Origin: Acanthosepion lycidas
Lineage: Eukaryota > Mollusca > Cephalopoda > Sepiida > Sepiidae
DNA length: 64,000 nt
Direction of reading: 5' to 3'
Assembly: GCA_963932145.1 (NCBI GenBank)
Contig: OZ010586.1
Span: 69,523,754 to 69,587,753, forward strand
Shown here: positions 33,804 through 44,732 of the stretch, in pieces
Numbering within the stretch: position 1 is the first letter of the stretch
Layout: every line of letters begins with the position of its first letter
The notes under the pieces: generated by a model
What the model saw: the letters and a program-made list of their open reading frames with translations, nothing else
Database searches by the model: none
What the model was told of the DNA's origin: nothing
Made by a program: the position numbers and the translations under genes

Positions 33804-33869
33804 ACACACGCAAGGGGTTATATTTGGTGTCGGACAAAGTGGTTATAATACAAATTTGTTATAACCGAC

Positions 33870-34755
33870 CTATCTGTAGTGTTTGCTAATTTCACATTCT
33901 TAATTTTTACGATGGATTTAGAAAATGTGGTGTCAATGCTTTCATTCCAGTTCCATATCAAAGTTTCTGTTTGGAAATTTTTACCCTGAGTAGAGAATAG
34001 CATATTGCTTCTGTTTTGGAAAGGTTTCAATATCAATAATTATTTTTTATTCAACGTGTTTGTATCGAAAGAATTTGTATCTGCTTTGTCAAAATTGACT
34101 CACAAGTTAGAGAACCTATGGCGTTCATAATAATAAGCATTGTTGTTGTTTGATATTCAACGTTACTATGAATTAGTCGAATGGAGCCGAAAAAAATGGA
34201 ATTATTTAAATAAGCAAAAATAATATGTTTAATTAGATTTTTAAAAAGCTGTACCGAATTATTTAAACAAGGGAAAAAAAATTAAATTTAAGTTTGTTGA
34301 ATTAATTATCAGTATGTAATATATTAGAAAATTATTCAAATGTTTCTCTCATGGTCATCTCTTCTCAGAACAGGAAATTTAAGTGGGCTTAGCAAAATGA
34401 CAAAAATTAACTTATAGGAAATAAACCCTATTTCCAACACAGCTACATACCGATATACATACATAATTGAAACATACCCAAACTTTATTTTTTACCTATT
34501 TCAGAGAATATTTACTTCATGCCAAAAAAGAGTTATCATTACAACACACACCGTTGAAATCAAATTGTCTATTGGTTAGAAATTAACATCACCATATGAA
34601 ATATTTCACCAATCAGAGAAATTTTTCCCGAGCTAGCTTTCGGGAAAAAGTCAATTAAAGACTATTTTTACTTCTTTTTGACTCTTGAATTCATGTACAT
34701 ATGTTTGTAAATACAAATGATTTATTTAACGGGCATGAACTTTATTTTTTGATAT
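33870..34755. other. AT-rich stretch without recognised genes
   Basis: A short palindrome GGTTATAA / TTATAACC lies at 33841-33866. Nothing else recognised. Confidence 0.4.
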
Positions 34756-34910
34756 AATGGAATATGCATACACCTGTATTCCCCTCTCTGAAGTGTGATT
34801 GGCTGGTGTCCGTCATAAATACCGACGGACGTGTAGGTACGACAGAGTCAAGAGAGCCTTAGTGTGAGAGCTAAGTCTATAACTACGCCCATTGGACAAC
34901 GCCATTGATC
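34756..34910 (+). promoter_or_regulatory. Promoter-like patch
   Basis: In order: ATATGCAT, an inverted CCAAT box in GATTGGCTGG, and CATAAATACCGACGG (a TATA-like box inside the hairpin GTCCGTC / GACGGAC). The block is GC-richer than its surroundings. It may drive the ribozyme-bearing repeat that starts near 35160. Speculative. Confidence 0.35.
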
Positions 34911-35159
34911 TACACTTCTTACCTGCGACTATGACGCGTACCAGTCGATTACTGCTACCGTATTCTACTTGCTTATAGTAGCCAAAACCACTCAGCTACT
35001 TCGTTTAAATAATCTCCCTTTCCGGGACATATCAATTTTATTTTATCATTGTTTGTAATTCAAATGTTTCGGATTTTTAATATAAAAAAAAAACTTGTAC
35101 GGCAGAATGTTCTGTAAACTTTAGAAAATAGATATCTGGCCGAAAAAGAGTTAAAGGGA

Positions 35160-35336
35160 TTTCAACCCCCTCTATTAAATTACAAAAATTACACTACCCA
35201 CCAATTTCTAATCCCATTTTTCCTCTCAATTCGTTGTTGGAAGTTTTACCTGATGATCCTGAATCCTTAAAAAAGGATTTAGGTGAAATAAATTATCGTA
35301 ATGGTACCTTAAAGTGGTTTGTTTTTCATTACATAT
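35160..35336 (+). repeat. Ribozyme-bearing repeat R4, plus copy
   Basis: Inverted partner of 43150-43325, nearly identical over about 175 bp (CCCCCTCTATTAAATTAC, CAATTCGTTGTTGGAAG, GGTACCTTAAAGTGG). Confidence 0.85.
35246..35301 (+). ncRNA. Hammerhead-ribozyme-like motif, complete core
   Basis: Stem I TTAC/GTAA (35246-35249 with 35298-35301). Core CTGATGA 35250-35256. Stem II CCTGAATCC/GGATTTAGG (35258-35266 with 35275-35283, one G-U), closed by a U-U mismatch. GAA 35285-35287. Stem III ATA/TAT (35288-35290 with 35294-35296). Cleavage-site C 35297 after AT. All conserved catalytic positions are present. The non-G-C base pair next to the core is atypical. Confidence 0.65.
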
Positions 35337-35657
35337 TAGCTCTGTCCTCACATTGAGCTCTCAGGATTTCTTCCTCTTTGGATTTACCAATTCGGTTTAC
35401 CAAGTTCCTTATAACTTAAAAATTTATATATATATATATATAGGTTGGTCAAAAAGTTTGTTCTGTTTTTGATGGTACTGGTAATGTTGAAATTAGTCGC
35501 TTAATTACACGAAAACATTCGGCATTCATTGATTCAACATTTACCATTAGTAAGTATTCAAAGTTATAAAAAAACATTTCTTAAAACAGCTTTTAAAGGA
35601 ATTAGACTTTTCCAGTTCACTGTTATCGGTCTTTCTGGTATTGATAAATATATATAT

Positions 35658-35757
35658 TAGGTTGGTGCAAAAATAATGACGTAATGATGTCGTTTTTTGA
35701 CGTATTTTGTAACGTCAAAAAACGACATTATTACGTCATTATTTTTGCACCAACCTA
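35658..35757. mobile_element. MITE-A copy, 100 bp
   Basis: TA-bounded hairpin with almost perfect arms of about 45 bp (TAGGTTGGTGCAAAAATAAT start, GACGTAA and TTTGACGT inside). One arm differs by AATGATG versus AATAATG. Inserted within an AT repeat. Confidence 0.95.
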
Positions 35758-35984
35758 ATATTTATAATTATTTATATTGATAGATATATATATTTATAAA
35801 ATAAGTATTGATTAAATATACTTTAAACTCTTTGATAATGCATATGGGTTTTATTCTAGCTGGGACAGGGGGGGAGCCATATGGATTCTATTTTTCAGAT
35901 AAAAATAATTAAATTTCAGATAAAAAAAATTAAATTAAAAAAAATAACCTTCTCGTATTTTAAGTATTTTTTTTTTTACCTGAA

Positions 35985-36700
35985 AGAAAAATGTGTCGGC
36001 GACTTCAAGGGAATCGTCAACAAGGATTCTAGCTTTCAGGCAAGTGACAAAGACTATACTGAATCCATCGCTAGGTCAGCTGCTAAGAAAGTTGGTTCAC
36101 TGTGTTGTGCGAGGCAGGTTTTCTTTCCAGAATCTATCTTACATATCTATAAGTCTACCATTCGTCCATGCTTAGAATATTTCTGCCACATATGGTCCGG
36201 TGCTCCTGCTATATATTTAGAGAATTTTTGATAAATTCCAAAGAAGAATCTGCAATGTCATTGGACCTGACCTGGCATACCGGCTTCAGTCACTATACCA
36301 CCTCCGTAATGTAGCTCCCTTCTGACATTTCTATAATTACTTTCATGGTAATTTCTCTGATGAACATTCTCTCTATGGTACTTCGACATTATGAATTTAA
36401 GCGCAGTACTAGATTGGCGACAAGGTCGCATCTTTTTACAGTTGAAATGGCTATATGTAACCGTAAGTTCTATGCTAACAGTTTCTTCCATCGCACTTTT
36501 CGCTTGTGGAACTTTATTCCGGATTATTGCTTTCTAGTCTACATTGATCCTCAAAAATTTAAGTGCAATGTCAATCGTTATCTTCTATCTTCTTAATTCT
36601 TGTTCTTTTATTGTTCTCACTTCTTAATAGTATATTTAGCTCATGATCTCTAACATTCAATAACTCCTTGAGCATTTGTTATTGCCGTGAAATGACCAAA
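35985..36700 (+). pseudogene. LINE-B reverse-transcriptase 3' fragment
   Basis: Readable: SDKDYTESIARSAAKKVGSL, ESILHIYKSTIRPCLEYF, CHIWSGAPA, a frame break near 36230, RRICNVIGPDL, KRSTRLATRSHLFTVEMAIC, FFHRTFRLWNFIP. The 3' UTR has LINE-B style TTCTTGTTCTTTTATTGTTC and ends with TTGCCGTGAAATGACC, a diverged terminus. At least three disabling changes. Confidence 0.8.
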
Positions 36701-36769
36701 AAATATTAAAGAAAAATTAGAAAATAAAAGCTTTACATTGATTATTTTACACTCATACGGTAAATAACA

Positions 36770-37268
36770 CTTTAGACTATTGATTCTCAACCAATGTTCT
36801 CTGGAACCCTAGGGGCCCGCAAGAGGTCGCTAGGGGTTCCGCTAGAAACAGTGAAAATAAGGCTTATGTATTTTGGTGTCATTTTTGTTTAATTTTATCT
36901 TTCTAATTTTACTATATACGTAGAACATAGTTTTGGGAAATTCTTTGGTTATTATAATAAAGGCTTCAACCTGGTATATTATTTAAAATAATAATAATAT
37001 TCCTATTTAGCGATGTCTATATGGCGTCAGTGTGGAACTACCTTCACTGCTTAGTGGACAGGACCTATACGTGACGGATTTGTGTATCATTGAGTGACTC
37101 ATTCGAGTATAGGAAGCCTGCATAGAATATGTCTACGACGTGAACTACAATAAAAATATGAAATAGATTAATATTAATAATGGTATAGAGTAATTTTTAA
37201 GCAGTGTTTTTCTGAGACATGAAAACTATTTCAACGTGTCCACAATGGTAAAAAGGTTTAGATACTCT

Positions 37269-37322
<54 letters not shown>

Positions 37323-38336
37323 CACATTAAATAAGATGTAGGATACACACTAACATGGTCTTGTTATAGTGAACTGTATGACAGTTTTTCACACTTCTTG
37401 TCATTTCATTGATTTCCAATTCAAAGTCTGTGGCAGTGCATTAAATGTCCCCAAGCCAGATAAGTAGTCTCTTATATACAAAGACAGAAGGCAATTTAAT
37501 TCTAAATAAACAGTATTGCCTATAGGTACCAACAACCATTCATTTTTTTTTTATTTTAGAATCAAAAACCGTTGGGCGTAATGTAATCTAATTTAGTCAG
37601 GATACATTATATCAGACAAGGAATATTAGATTGTTTGTATATCTATTTATGTAATATAATTAAGCAGCAATTTTTCTTCTAAATGAGTTGTATTAAAAAG
37701 GATAGACACTCTATGTCTATTAAATTTATTCATCGCGTTCTCCAAATTACGTATCACCTTCCGGAAAAACTTGATGTTGCAAATGCAAGCTTTCGTGTTA
37801 CACTAGTCATCTCCTGGGATGTGAAAAAGTAAAGTGAAGAAAATAAAAATTTTAAAATATAAACTACTTAAAACTCTTAATTTTCTTTACTCTTTCATAT
37901 AATTCATAAATGGCTTTCCATTTACTTACAAGACACTTTTCATTGTACTAAATTTTACTATATACGCACTGCTTATTGCTAGAAAATCCTTGGTTTTTAT
38001 AATAAAGGATTCAACCTCTTATATTATTTAAAATTATAATAATCATAGAGATGTATTTAGCGATGTCTATATGGCATCAGTGTGAATACCACCTTCACTG
38101 GTTAGTGGACAGGACGAGTATGTGTCAAATTCATGTGTCATTGAGTGACTCACTCGAGTGCAGGACGTATGCACAGTGTCCATAGATTATGTTTACCGTG
38201 AGAACTACAATAAAAGTATGAAAGAGATAGATATTAATAATAGTATATAATAATTTTTATGTAGTGTTTCCCTGAGACATGAAAACTATTTAAATGGTTC
38301 CACAAGTGTAAAAAAGTTGAGAAACGCTGCTTTAGA
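36770..38336 (+). mobile_element. Non-autonomous hAT-like element with internal duplication
   Basis: The ends are hAT-like: TTGATTCTCAACC with GGAACCCTAGGGG...AGGGGTTCC at the left, and the complement of CAGCGTTTCTCAAC at the right (GTTGAGAAACGCTG ending at 38329). CTTTAGA at 36770-36776 and 38330-38336 is the likely 8 bp-class duplication. Two similar blocks (about 36900-37272 and 37948-38320) share ATTTAGCGATGTCTATATGG, CATTGAGTGACTCA and CTGAGACATGAAAACTATTT. Between them are (AT)n (37272-37321) and AT-rich filler. No ORF. Confidence 0.7.
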
Positions 38337-38374
38337 GAAATGAAACGTAATTCGGCAAATAAAAACAGGAACTT

Positions 38375-38715
38375 CTTTTATGTGCTGTTTCCCTTCAGGG
38401 CATAGGCAATCATGGCCCTCCACATTTTCCTGTTCCTTGTAGCTTTTAATAACTTTAGTCTTTTCGTTATTTATCTCAAACCCTGTTCTACCATCCATTT
38501 GCTCAAATCCATTATGTTACGCGTTGCTTTCCTCTGTCCCTCTTACCCTCAATTTAAACTGTTTGTATCAGGTTTTCCAAACCCTCCTTCCTCAGCACAT
38601 GCCCATAAGTTTCAACTTCCTCTTCTTGATGTTAAATATAAGTTTCTTTTTCGTTTCCCATTTTCTCTAATACTTTGTCGTGGCTCACATGTTCGGTCCA
38701 TGGTATCCTCAGCAT
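38375..38715 (-). pseudogene. LINE-A 3' fragment
   Basis: Minus-strand LINE-A words (complement of CTCAGCATCACCG... through GGACACAGCACATAAAAG), 5' truncated in the EVLRKME region. Stops in all frames. Confidence 0.75.
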
Positions 38716-39135
38716 CACCGTTCCAATGGGTCTTGCGAATATGAAACAATTCCGTTTCCATTTTCACTTCCCGCTAAATAAAATATTCACCCAATCAGTT
38801 CCATGGATATCTAATTAATGATTGCCAGTCACGTCTTCTCTTCATTGATTGATTTAATTGATGTTGTTTGGGATCCAGTGCACGAATTCAGACTGTGGTA
38901 ATATCAACTGCATTTTAAGCCGAACAAGATTAAACTAATCTGGCGGATGTGGTCAGTAGATTTAAATCAGAAGTGGATTGATGTGATCGTATGTAATCTA
39001 CGTCCGGATCTCTCAGCCGTTGTCAATTGTTCCGGACAGTTTTAAAACTCATGGGCTAGCAAATCAGAAAAGAATAACATTAGGAAAGTGTATCAATGGG
39101 ACGCTCACATTGCAATATTCTCGACACATACTCAG

Positions 39136-39977
39136 TGTTATGGTCCGGTTCCTTGTACCACGGCGATGGTCCAAGGTAGAACCAATAAAGAAGAACTCGA
39201 ACACGGGTATGGAATAACACAGATATATTACAAACAGGAATATATACAGAGAAGTAGAAAGTGTTAGTACGAACAATCAGGTTTAGTAGTAATTGTCTGA
39301 ACGCGACTCTGTTTCGAACTGCTTCTGACTCGACTGACTGACTCGCTCGCTCTGACTGACAGACTTCTGACGGACCTTACTCCAGACTTAAGACTGAACG
39401 GTATTTAGTCACCCTCCCCCACCACAAGGGCATCATGTGGCACAAGGCCGGTTTAACGTGGGATCCCCGAGCCCGTGGACTCGGCCAAAAATATGCTCTT
39501 TGAACCCGTATAAACGGGTTCAGGGTCGGTTTACCTCCCCGAAAGAGACTCCACCCTTCGGCGTAGCCTCATACGTGTTCCTCCCCGCCCGAAGGCAGAG
39601 AGTTCAAACGATCAGCCGATCAGCCGATCGCCCGATTTCGGACGGAACGGTATTTAGTCACCCCACCCCCCACACGAGGGCATCATGTGGCACAAGGCCG
39701 GTTTATCGTGGGGTTTCCGAGCCCGTGGGCTCGGACAAAAATATACTCTTTGAACCCGTATAAACGGGTTCAGGGTCGGTCTACCACCCCGAAAGAGACT
39801 ACGCCCTTCGGCGTAGCCTCCTTCGGGTTTCTCCCCGCCCGTAGGCAGAGAGTTCAGCCGATCAGCCGATCAGCCGATCGTCCGACTTCGGACTGAACTC
39901 CCCGCTTCCTCTTGGGGCGCAGTATTTATTACGTATGGAATAGTCCATTATGTTATTATGGGTAAGGTCCCATAACA
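39136..39977 (-). mobile_element. Solo LTR with expanded U3, minus orientation
   Basis: It starts TGTTATGG and ends CCATAACA. The flanks CTCAG (39131-39135) and CTTAG (39978-39982) are a 4-of-5 match. Homologous to the 317 bp LTR at 40619-40935 in inverse orientation: shared CCTTGTACCACGG, GGTCCAAGG and GCGCAGTATTTAT. The extra length is two GC-rich 249 bp modules. Confidence 0.8.
39396..39896 (-). repeat. Two tandem 249 bp LTR modules
   Basis: GAACGGTATTTAGTCACC begins at 39396 and 39645. Each module has the small hairpins GAGCCCGTGGGCTC (or near match) and TGAACCCGTATAAACGGGTT, and repeats of CGATCAGC. On the minus strand each carries a CTAAATACC TATA-like string, so promoter elements are duplicated. 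Confidence 0.85.
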
Positions 39978-40618
39978 CTTAGCATCTCTATTATAATTCT
40001 ATTTCTCTCTCCCTTTCGTTATTCAGTTTCTTAGTTGGTTCGCACGACCATTACGCCCTGTCAATACCTCATTCCGTTCTAACTGCGTTAGAACACGGAA
40101 CTGACACATCAGAGACGCTACTTGGTTTCAATGAGAAAATGAAAGAAAAAGAAGAGAATATAGAAGCATTTAACGTTTGTTTTAGTGAAATGGAAAAAAA
40201 AATTCCTTTTCAAATCTTTTCATTTGTACACACTTATTTATAAATAGATCTTTTAACAACAATGTTTACAAGACAAGTCTTCATCTAGAATAGATAATTA
40301 TATTACTAATAACCTTTTACAGAGTTTACGAAGCTTTAACAGAATTGGATGTTGTTATTGCGTCCTTTGTAAATATGACCAGATATATCTTTAGCAGGTT
40401 AGGTATCCATCCGTGTCGGAAGACGATGGGGTTGCAATCTGGATGGTGTTTCAGGCGTAACGTCTAGATTGATTCTTCCCGTCTCTCGAGACTGTACAAG
40501 GTTTGGGTAGTAACTCTTATCTTTACATTAAGTCCCCGCTCTCCATGTCTCGCTGAAATGGAAATGCAAATGCTAATACACATGGTTTCAGCAGGAGTTG
40601 CCAAGACGTTATTGAATA

Positions 40619-40935
40619 TGTTATGGGAACTTACCCATAATAATAATGGACTATTCCTGACATTATAAATACTGCGCCTCTCAAGAGGTAGGAGGATGTT
40701 GTAAGACGAGGAGAGATAATTGAGAGCATATTGTAAGGACATTGGAATAGTGATACTTGTCGAGACAACATAGTTCACTCTAACCAAATCTGATAGTCGT
40801 TACTAATACTTCTACTTCTTTGTATTATATTTCTGTTGTAATATATCTTTGTATTCCATACCTGTGTTCGTGTTATTATTTCATTGGTTCTAACCTTGGA
40901 CCATTACCGTGGTACAAGGAACTTGGACCATAACA
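40619..40935 (+). mobile_element. Solo LTR, plus orientation, perfect 5 bp duplication
   Basis: TGTTATGG...CCATAACA, 317 bp, flanked by GAATA at 40614-40618 and 40936-40940. TATAAATA near 40666 with CTGCGCCTC after it fits a U3/R border. The 640 bp between the two LTRs (39978-40618) has no gag-pol and is unrelated host or filler DNA, so these look like two independent solo LTRs rather than one element. Confidence 0.85.
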
Positions 40936-41091
40936 GAATACAAACATGAACTGCCTCAGTGACTCCAAACTCCGGATTTTCCTCGGGTTGACTTCCGAAG
41001 AGTGGGTATTGCTGCAAAACAGCGGAGTTTTTAAAACAATTCTTTCACACAAGCTAGGTTTAACGGCTTAAGTAAACCCAAATAACGCCAG

Positions 41092-41116
41092 AGAGTGAGT
41101 GAGTGAGTGAGTGAGT

Positions 41117-41160
<44 letters not shown>

Positions 41161-41209
41161 AGATATATATGTGTATAGAGATAGATAGATGTCTACCGTA
41201 TTTAATGAA

Positions 41210-41250
<41 letters not shown>
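41092..41250. repeat. (GAGT)n(GA)n and (AT)n microsatellites
   Basis: GAGT repeats 41094-41121, GA repeats to 41157, then (AT)n 41211-41250. Confidence 0.95.
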
Positions 41251-41253
<3 letters not shown>

Positions 41254-41259
41254 TTAAAA

Positions 41260-42292
41260 ATATGGCCCCATCGCTACACAGGAATTACCATGTTTCAAAA
41301 CAGGAACTAAAATTTTAATTTTTAAATTTAAAATCCACAGCTCCATTCCATTCTCAAGTGATTTTTGGAATAACCTATAAAGAAGTTTACTTCGCTTATA
41401 AGCACAGACAATCTTAACATTTTAAACTGTTATGGTTACAGAAAAATTCAATAATTTCCATAAGGAGTGTTTAGGTGTTAATTTCCTAGACAATATGTAT
41501 CAAATATAAGTTATTTTCAAAATCAGGTTAAGTTAAGGTGGGGTAGGGGTGCTTGCTCACAAACAATGACATCCATTTTTCGCGTGTCGTCTGGGTTTTT
41601 CAATGATAAAAAATTTTTGGCATTTTTACTTGGCCGCTTAATTTATAATTTTATAGACAAAGATTTCTTATAGCGGTCGTCAGAATATCAGTAAGGCGTA
41701 TTTTTAATATTTAAAAATTTATTCCTACAAATTTAAAGTACTTTTCTACTTCTAATAACTAATAGACTATATACGCTATTTTCTAAATAAATATACTAGT
41801 TACATTCGTATTTAAAAAAAAATATTCAAAGATCAAGTATAAATATGTATGTTTCATCTTTCATCTCTTTTTCAAAATTAATCATTATTTAAGGAAAATA
41901 TTTGACAGTGTTTGCAAAAAATAGCTATTTCATTTCTTCGATAAGTAAATTTTTATTTTTCAGAAACTTAATTTATAATTTTTCATGTATGCACAAAGGA
42001 CATGGGTCATTTAATGACCAACAAGCTCTAGCTCTTATTAATATCCATTTTACTGTTGGTGTTTTATTGGTTTCTTTTAAGTGCCAGAAATATTTAGATA
42101 GGGATGTTTGATTTCTGTATTTATTATTTTTAAAGGACATTTGATTTTGGTTCCAACATTTTTTGAAATCATATTTTGTGCATCCGGTGTAGATTTTGAC
42201 TGTCTGAATCTTCAGTCGATGAAATATCGCATTGATAAACAAATTAATCCATGCAACATTTATTATTGAGAGACAGTTTTGAGGATTTAACA

Positions 42293-42298
<6 letters not shown>
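41260..42298. other. AT-rich stretch without recognised genes
   Basis: No gene recognised. The 106-codon minus frame at 41973-42293 has no family resemblance. Confidence 0.4.

Positions 42299-42351
<53 letters not shown>
42299..42351. repeat. (AT)n microsatellite
   Basis: About 52 bp, abutting the foldback that begins at 42352. Confidence 0.95.
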
Positions 42352-42355
<4 letters not shown>

Positions 42356-42995
42356 AGATTACTTAACTTTTAAATATCAATTTTATCCCGACTTCGAAGT
42401 TTCTTGGTAAAATTTCAATTTGACATTATAAAAAAGGATCTCCATATAATATTACCAATGGGAACTGTAGATTGTGTCTAGAAAAATGCCGACATGTTAA
42501 CAAATATGTACTTCCTTACTTTAATAATAATTTAACATAATAAATCAATTAAGATTTTAATTAAAAATATTAATTAATAATACAAATACAATATAAAATA
42601 TTATAATTTAATTAATGATACAAAATAATCAAATATTAGACATTAATTCATTACTAATATAACACAACACCTTCTATATAAACCCTAAAAAATTAAATTT
42701 AATTTCGAAGAAAAATTTATAATTGGAAGAAAACTCTACAGCTGAAAAAAATGAAAGACGTAAACAAAAACAAAATTTCATGAATATGCGCGTAAAAAAG
42801 AAAGTTAAATTCGTGAATAGGCACGTGTACAAAACGGAGTAAAAAAAGCCGATTGAAAAAGACGTGGAACAAATGTAAAAAAACTGAAAAAAAAATTTAA
42901 AAAACAGAATCCCCTGACAACTGGAAATTTTTACCAAGAATCTCCGAAGTCGGGATGAAATTTATATTTAAAAGTTATGTAATCTTTTCATATAA
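42352..42995. mobile_element. AT-rich foldback with about 70 bp inverted ends
   Basis: The left TGAAAAGATTACTTAACTTT, TCCCGACTTCGAAG and CTTGGTAAAATTT pair with the right AAATTTTTACCAAG, TCCGAAGTCGGGA and AGTTATGTAATCTTTTCA. The interior is AT-rich and includes an 87-codon minus frame (42674-42937) without known family. No target duplication identified. Confidence 0.75.
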
Positions 42996-43087
42996 TATTA
43001 TTAACACTCTATTTTTAATATTATTTTAGTATTTGTAATATTGAGCACTATATATATGAAAATATCTGCTGTTTCTTAAATCTTAAG

Positions 43088-43089
<2 letters not shown>

Positions 43090-43152
<63 letters not shown>
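43090..43152. repeat. (AT)n microsatellite
   Basis: About 62 bp, next to the R4 minus copy. Confidence 0.95.
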
Positions 43153-43154
<2 letters not shown>

Positions 43155-43325
43155 ATGAAAAACAAACCACTTTAAGGTACCATTACGATAATTTATTTCA
43201 CCTAAATCCTTTTTTAAGGATTCAGGATCATCAGGTAAAACTTCCAACAACGAATTGGGAGGAAAAATGGGATTAGAAATTGGTAGGTAGTATAATTTTT
43301 GTAATTTAATAGAGGGGGTTGAGAG
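43150..43325 (-). repeat. Ribozyme-bearing repeat R4, minus copy
   Basis: Inverted relative of 35160-35336. Differences are a handful of substitutions, mostly in the 5' half. Confidence 0.85.
43183..43238 (-). ncRNA. Hammerhead-ribozyme-like motif, complete core
   Basis: Same sequence as 35246-35301 on the other strand: CTGATGA (43228-43234), the 9 bp stem II, GAA, ATA/TAT stem III, C, and stem I TTAC/GTAA. All pairing positions are unchanged between the two copies although their flanks differ. Confidence 0.65.
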
Positions 43326-43329
43326 TGGT

Positions 43330-44335
43330 AGTTAAACAGACAATATAAAGTATAGGGAGGGGTTAATTTTATATCTCTCTTAAGTATGTTTTATATTGGA
43401 GTAGGAGGAGTGACAGATGGTTAACAAAACGGAAATGAAATGTAGAAATGTATACAAGTGAGTCTTATGGTAAAGAGAGAGATAGCGGGGGGTGGGAAAG
43501 AGATGGAGTTGTTATAATTTTGTTTTAACAAATTTATGTAAAAGATAGCTTACAATGTTGATAGAAAATTCGATGTCTGAAAAAAATTTTGTTATTAACT
43601 TAAATCTTTAATTTTTTAAGTAAATAGTTTCGGGACTAAATATAACTATTATTGTAATAAACATATTTATCTAGGACATAAAGAAATATTTAAAATTTTA
43701 ATAGTTTATTCACCCGACTAATTGTATTTCCACAATATATAAAGAAAAAACAGTAACAATAACATCTATTTTAATATTTAAAATTAATTTATGAATGTAA
43801 TTTTTATTTATTATATTGGTAAACTAAATTAAAGATTAAGTTTCATTATTTAATATTATTTGAGGGTAATATTAATTTTCATTTATTCATATATGTCTCA
43901 CAAATGTATTCATGTGAATCCCTACAAATACATACGATCATTAACAAGTCCAAAAAACACATAGAAACACATAAGATAATTTACACAAAAATTCATTTAT
44001 CCTCGTACATAAACTATATATACATTTTACAATCTTTATCTATATTTTAATATTTGAAATATATATAGATTTTAGTTAAATTCCATAGTTAAAATTTAAT
44101 TTTAGGTGATTTCGGAAGTGTCTCATTTTAAAGGAATTTAGCTAATATTATTACTATTATTAATAGTCAAAGAATGGTATATTTAAATTTAAATTATCAT
44201 TTTAGAAATGAAACTCCCTTCAGAAGATAACAAAATTTAAATTATAGAATATTACAAGAGAAGGATATTACAAATTAAGAATAGTAAATTTAAAATGTCA
44301 TTAGAAAGACCCAATATTTCATTTAAAATCAATTC
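43330..44335. other. AT-rich stretch without recognised genes
   Basis: No gene or repeat of known class recognised. Confidence 0.4.
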
Positions 44336-44667
44336 ATGCACGTACGCACATATATACATACACACACACACACATACATATATACATACATATATACATA
44401 CACACACACATACATATATACATACATATATACATGCACACACACACATATACATCTATATATATATACATATATATATACACATATACATACATATACA
44501 ATTCATATATCCATATACAAATCTATATATCAAAAAATTTATCTAACCATTTAATCATCTATATATATATACATATATATAGACATACTCATATACATAT
44601 ACACACCCTTAAATACATATACATTCATATATAAGCACAAAACACCTACATACAAAAAATATATAAA

Positions 44668-44729
<62 letters not shown>
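44336..44729. repeat. ACAT/ATAT minisatellite and (AT)n
   Basis: Units such as CATACATATATACATACACA repeat imperfectly to about 44640. Pure (AT)n follows at 44672-44729. CA/TA-rich sequence continues irregularly to about 45180. The many open frames here are composition artefacts. Confidence 0.9.

Positions 44730-44732
<3 letters not shown>

Larger units (their letters stand above)
32438..33838 (+). mobile_element. LTR-like GC-rich block enclosed by a 38 bp inverted repeat
   Basis: Outer inverted repeats TTTGTCCGACACCAAATATA... (32438-32475) and its complement (33800-33838) enclose a GC-rich 1.3 kb body. The body ends GGCCCCGCAACA at 33735, with AATAAA 110 bp earlier (33621). It has a TATA-like AATAAATACC at 33000-33008, so on the plus strand it reads like U3-R-U5 of an LTR. 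The U3 piece 32830-33008 is homologous to the module repeated in the LTR at 39136-39977. A TG start was not located. No coding sequence. Confidence 0.55.

Noticed and set aside
35441..35500. Mariner terminus TAGGTTGGTCAAAAAGTTTG as an element start
   Set aside because: It resembles a mariner end, but no partner inverted repeat or transposase was found within reach.
39437..39896. Two frames with repeated MAQGRF...SPWTR-like units
   Set aside because: They come from the tandem LTR modules. The frame similarity simply reflects the 249 bp (83 codon) period, and no gag or pol motif is present.
39136..40935. One long foldback element with 320-840 bp arms
   Set aside because: Each arm has its own TG...CA ends and its own different 5 bp flanks, which fits two solo LTR insertions better.
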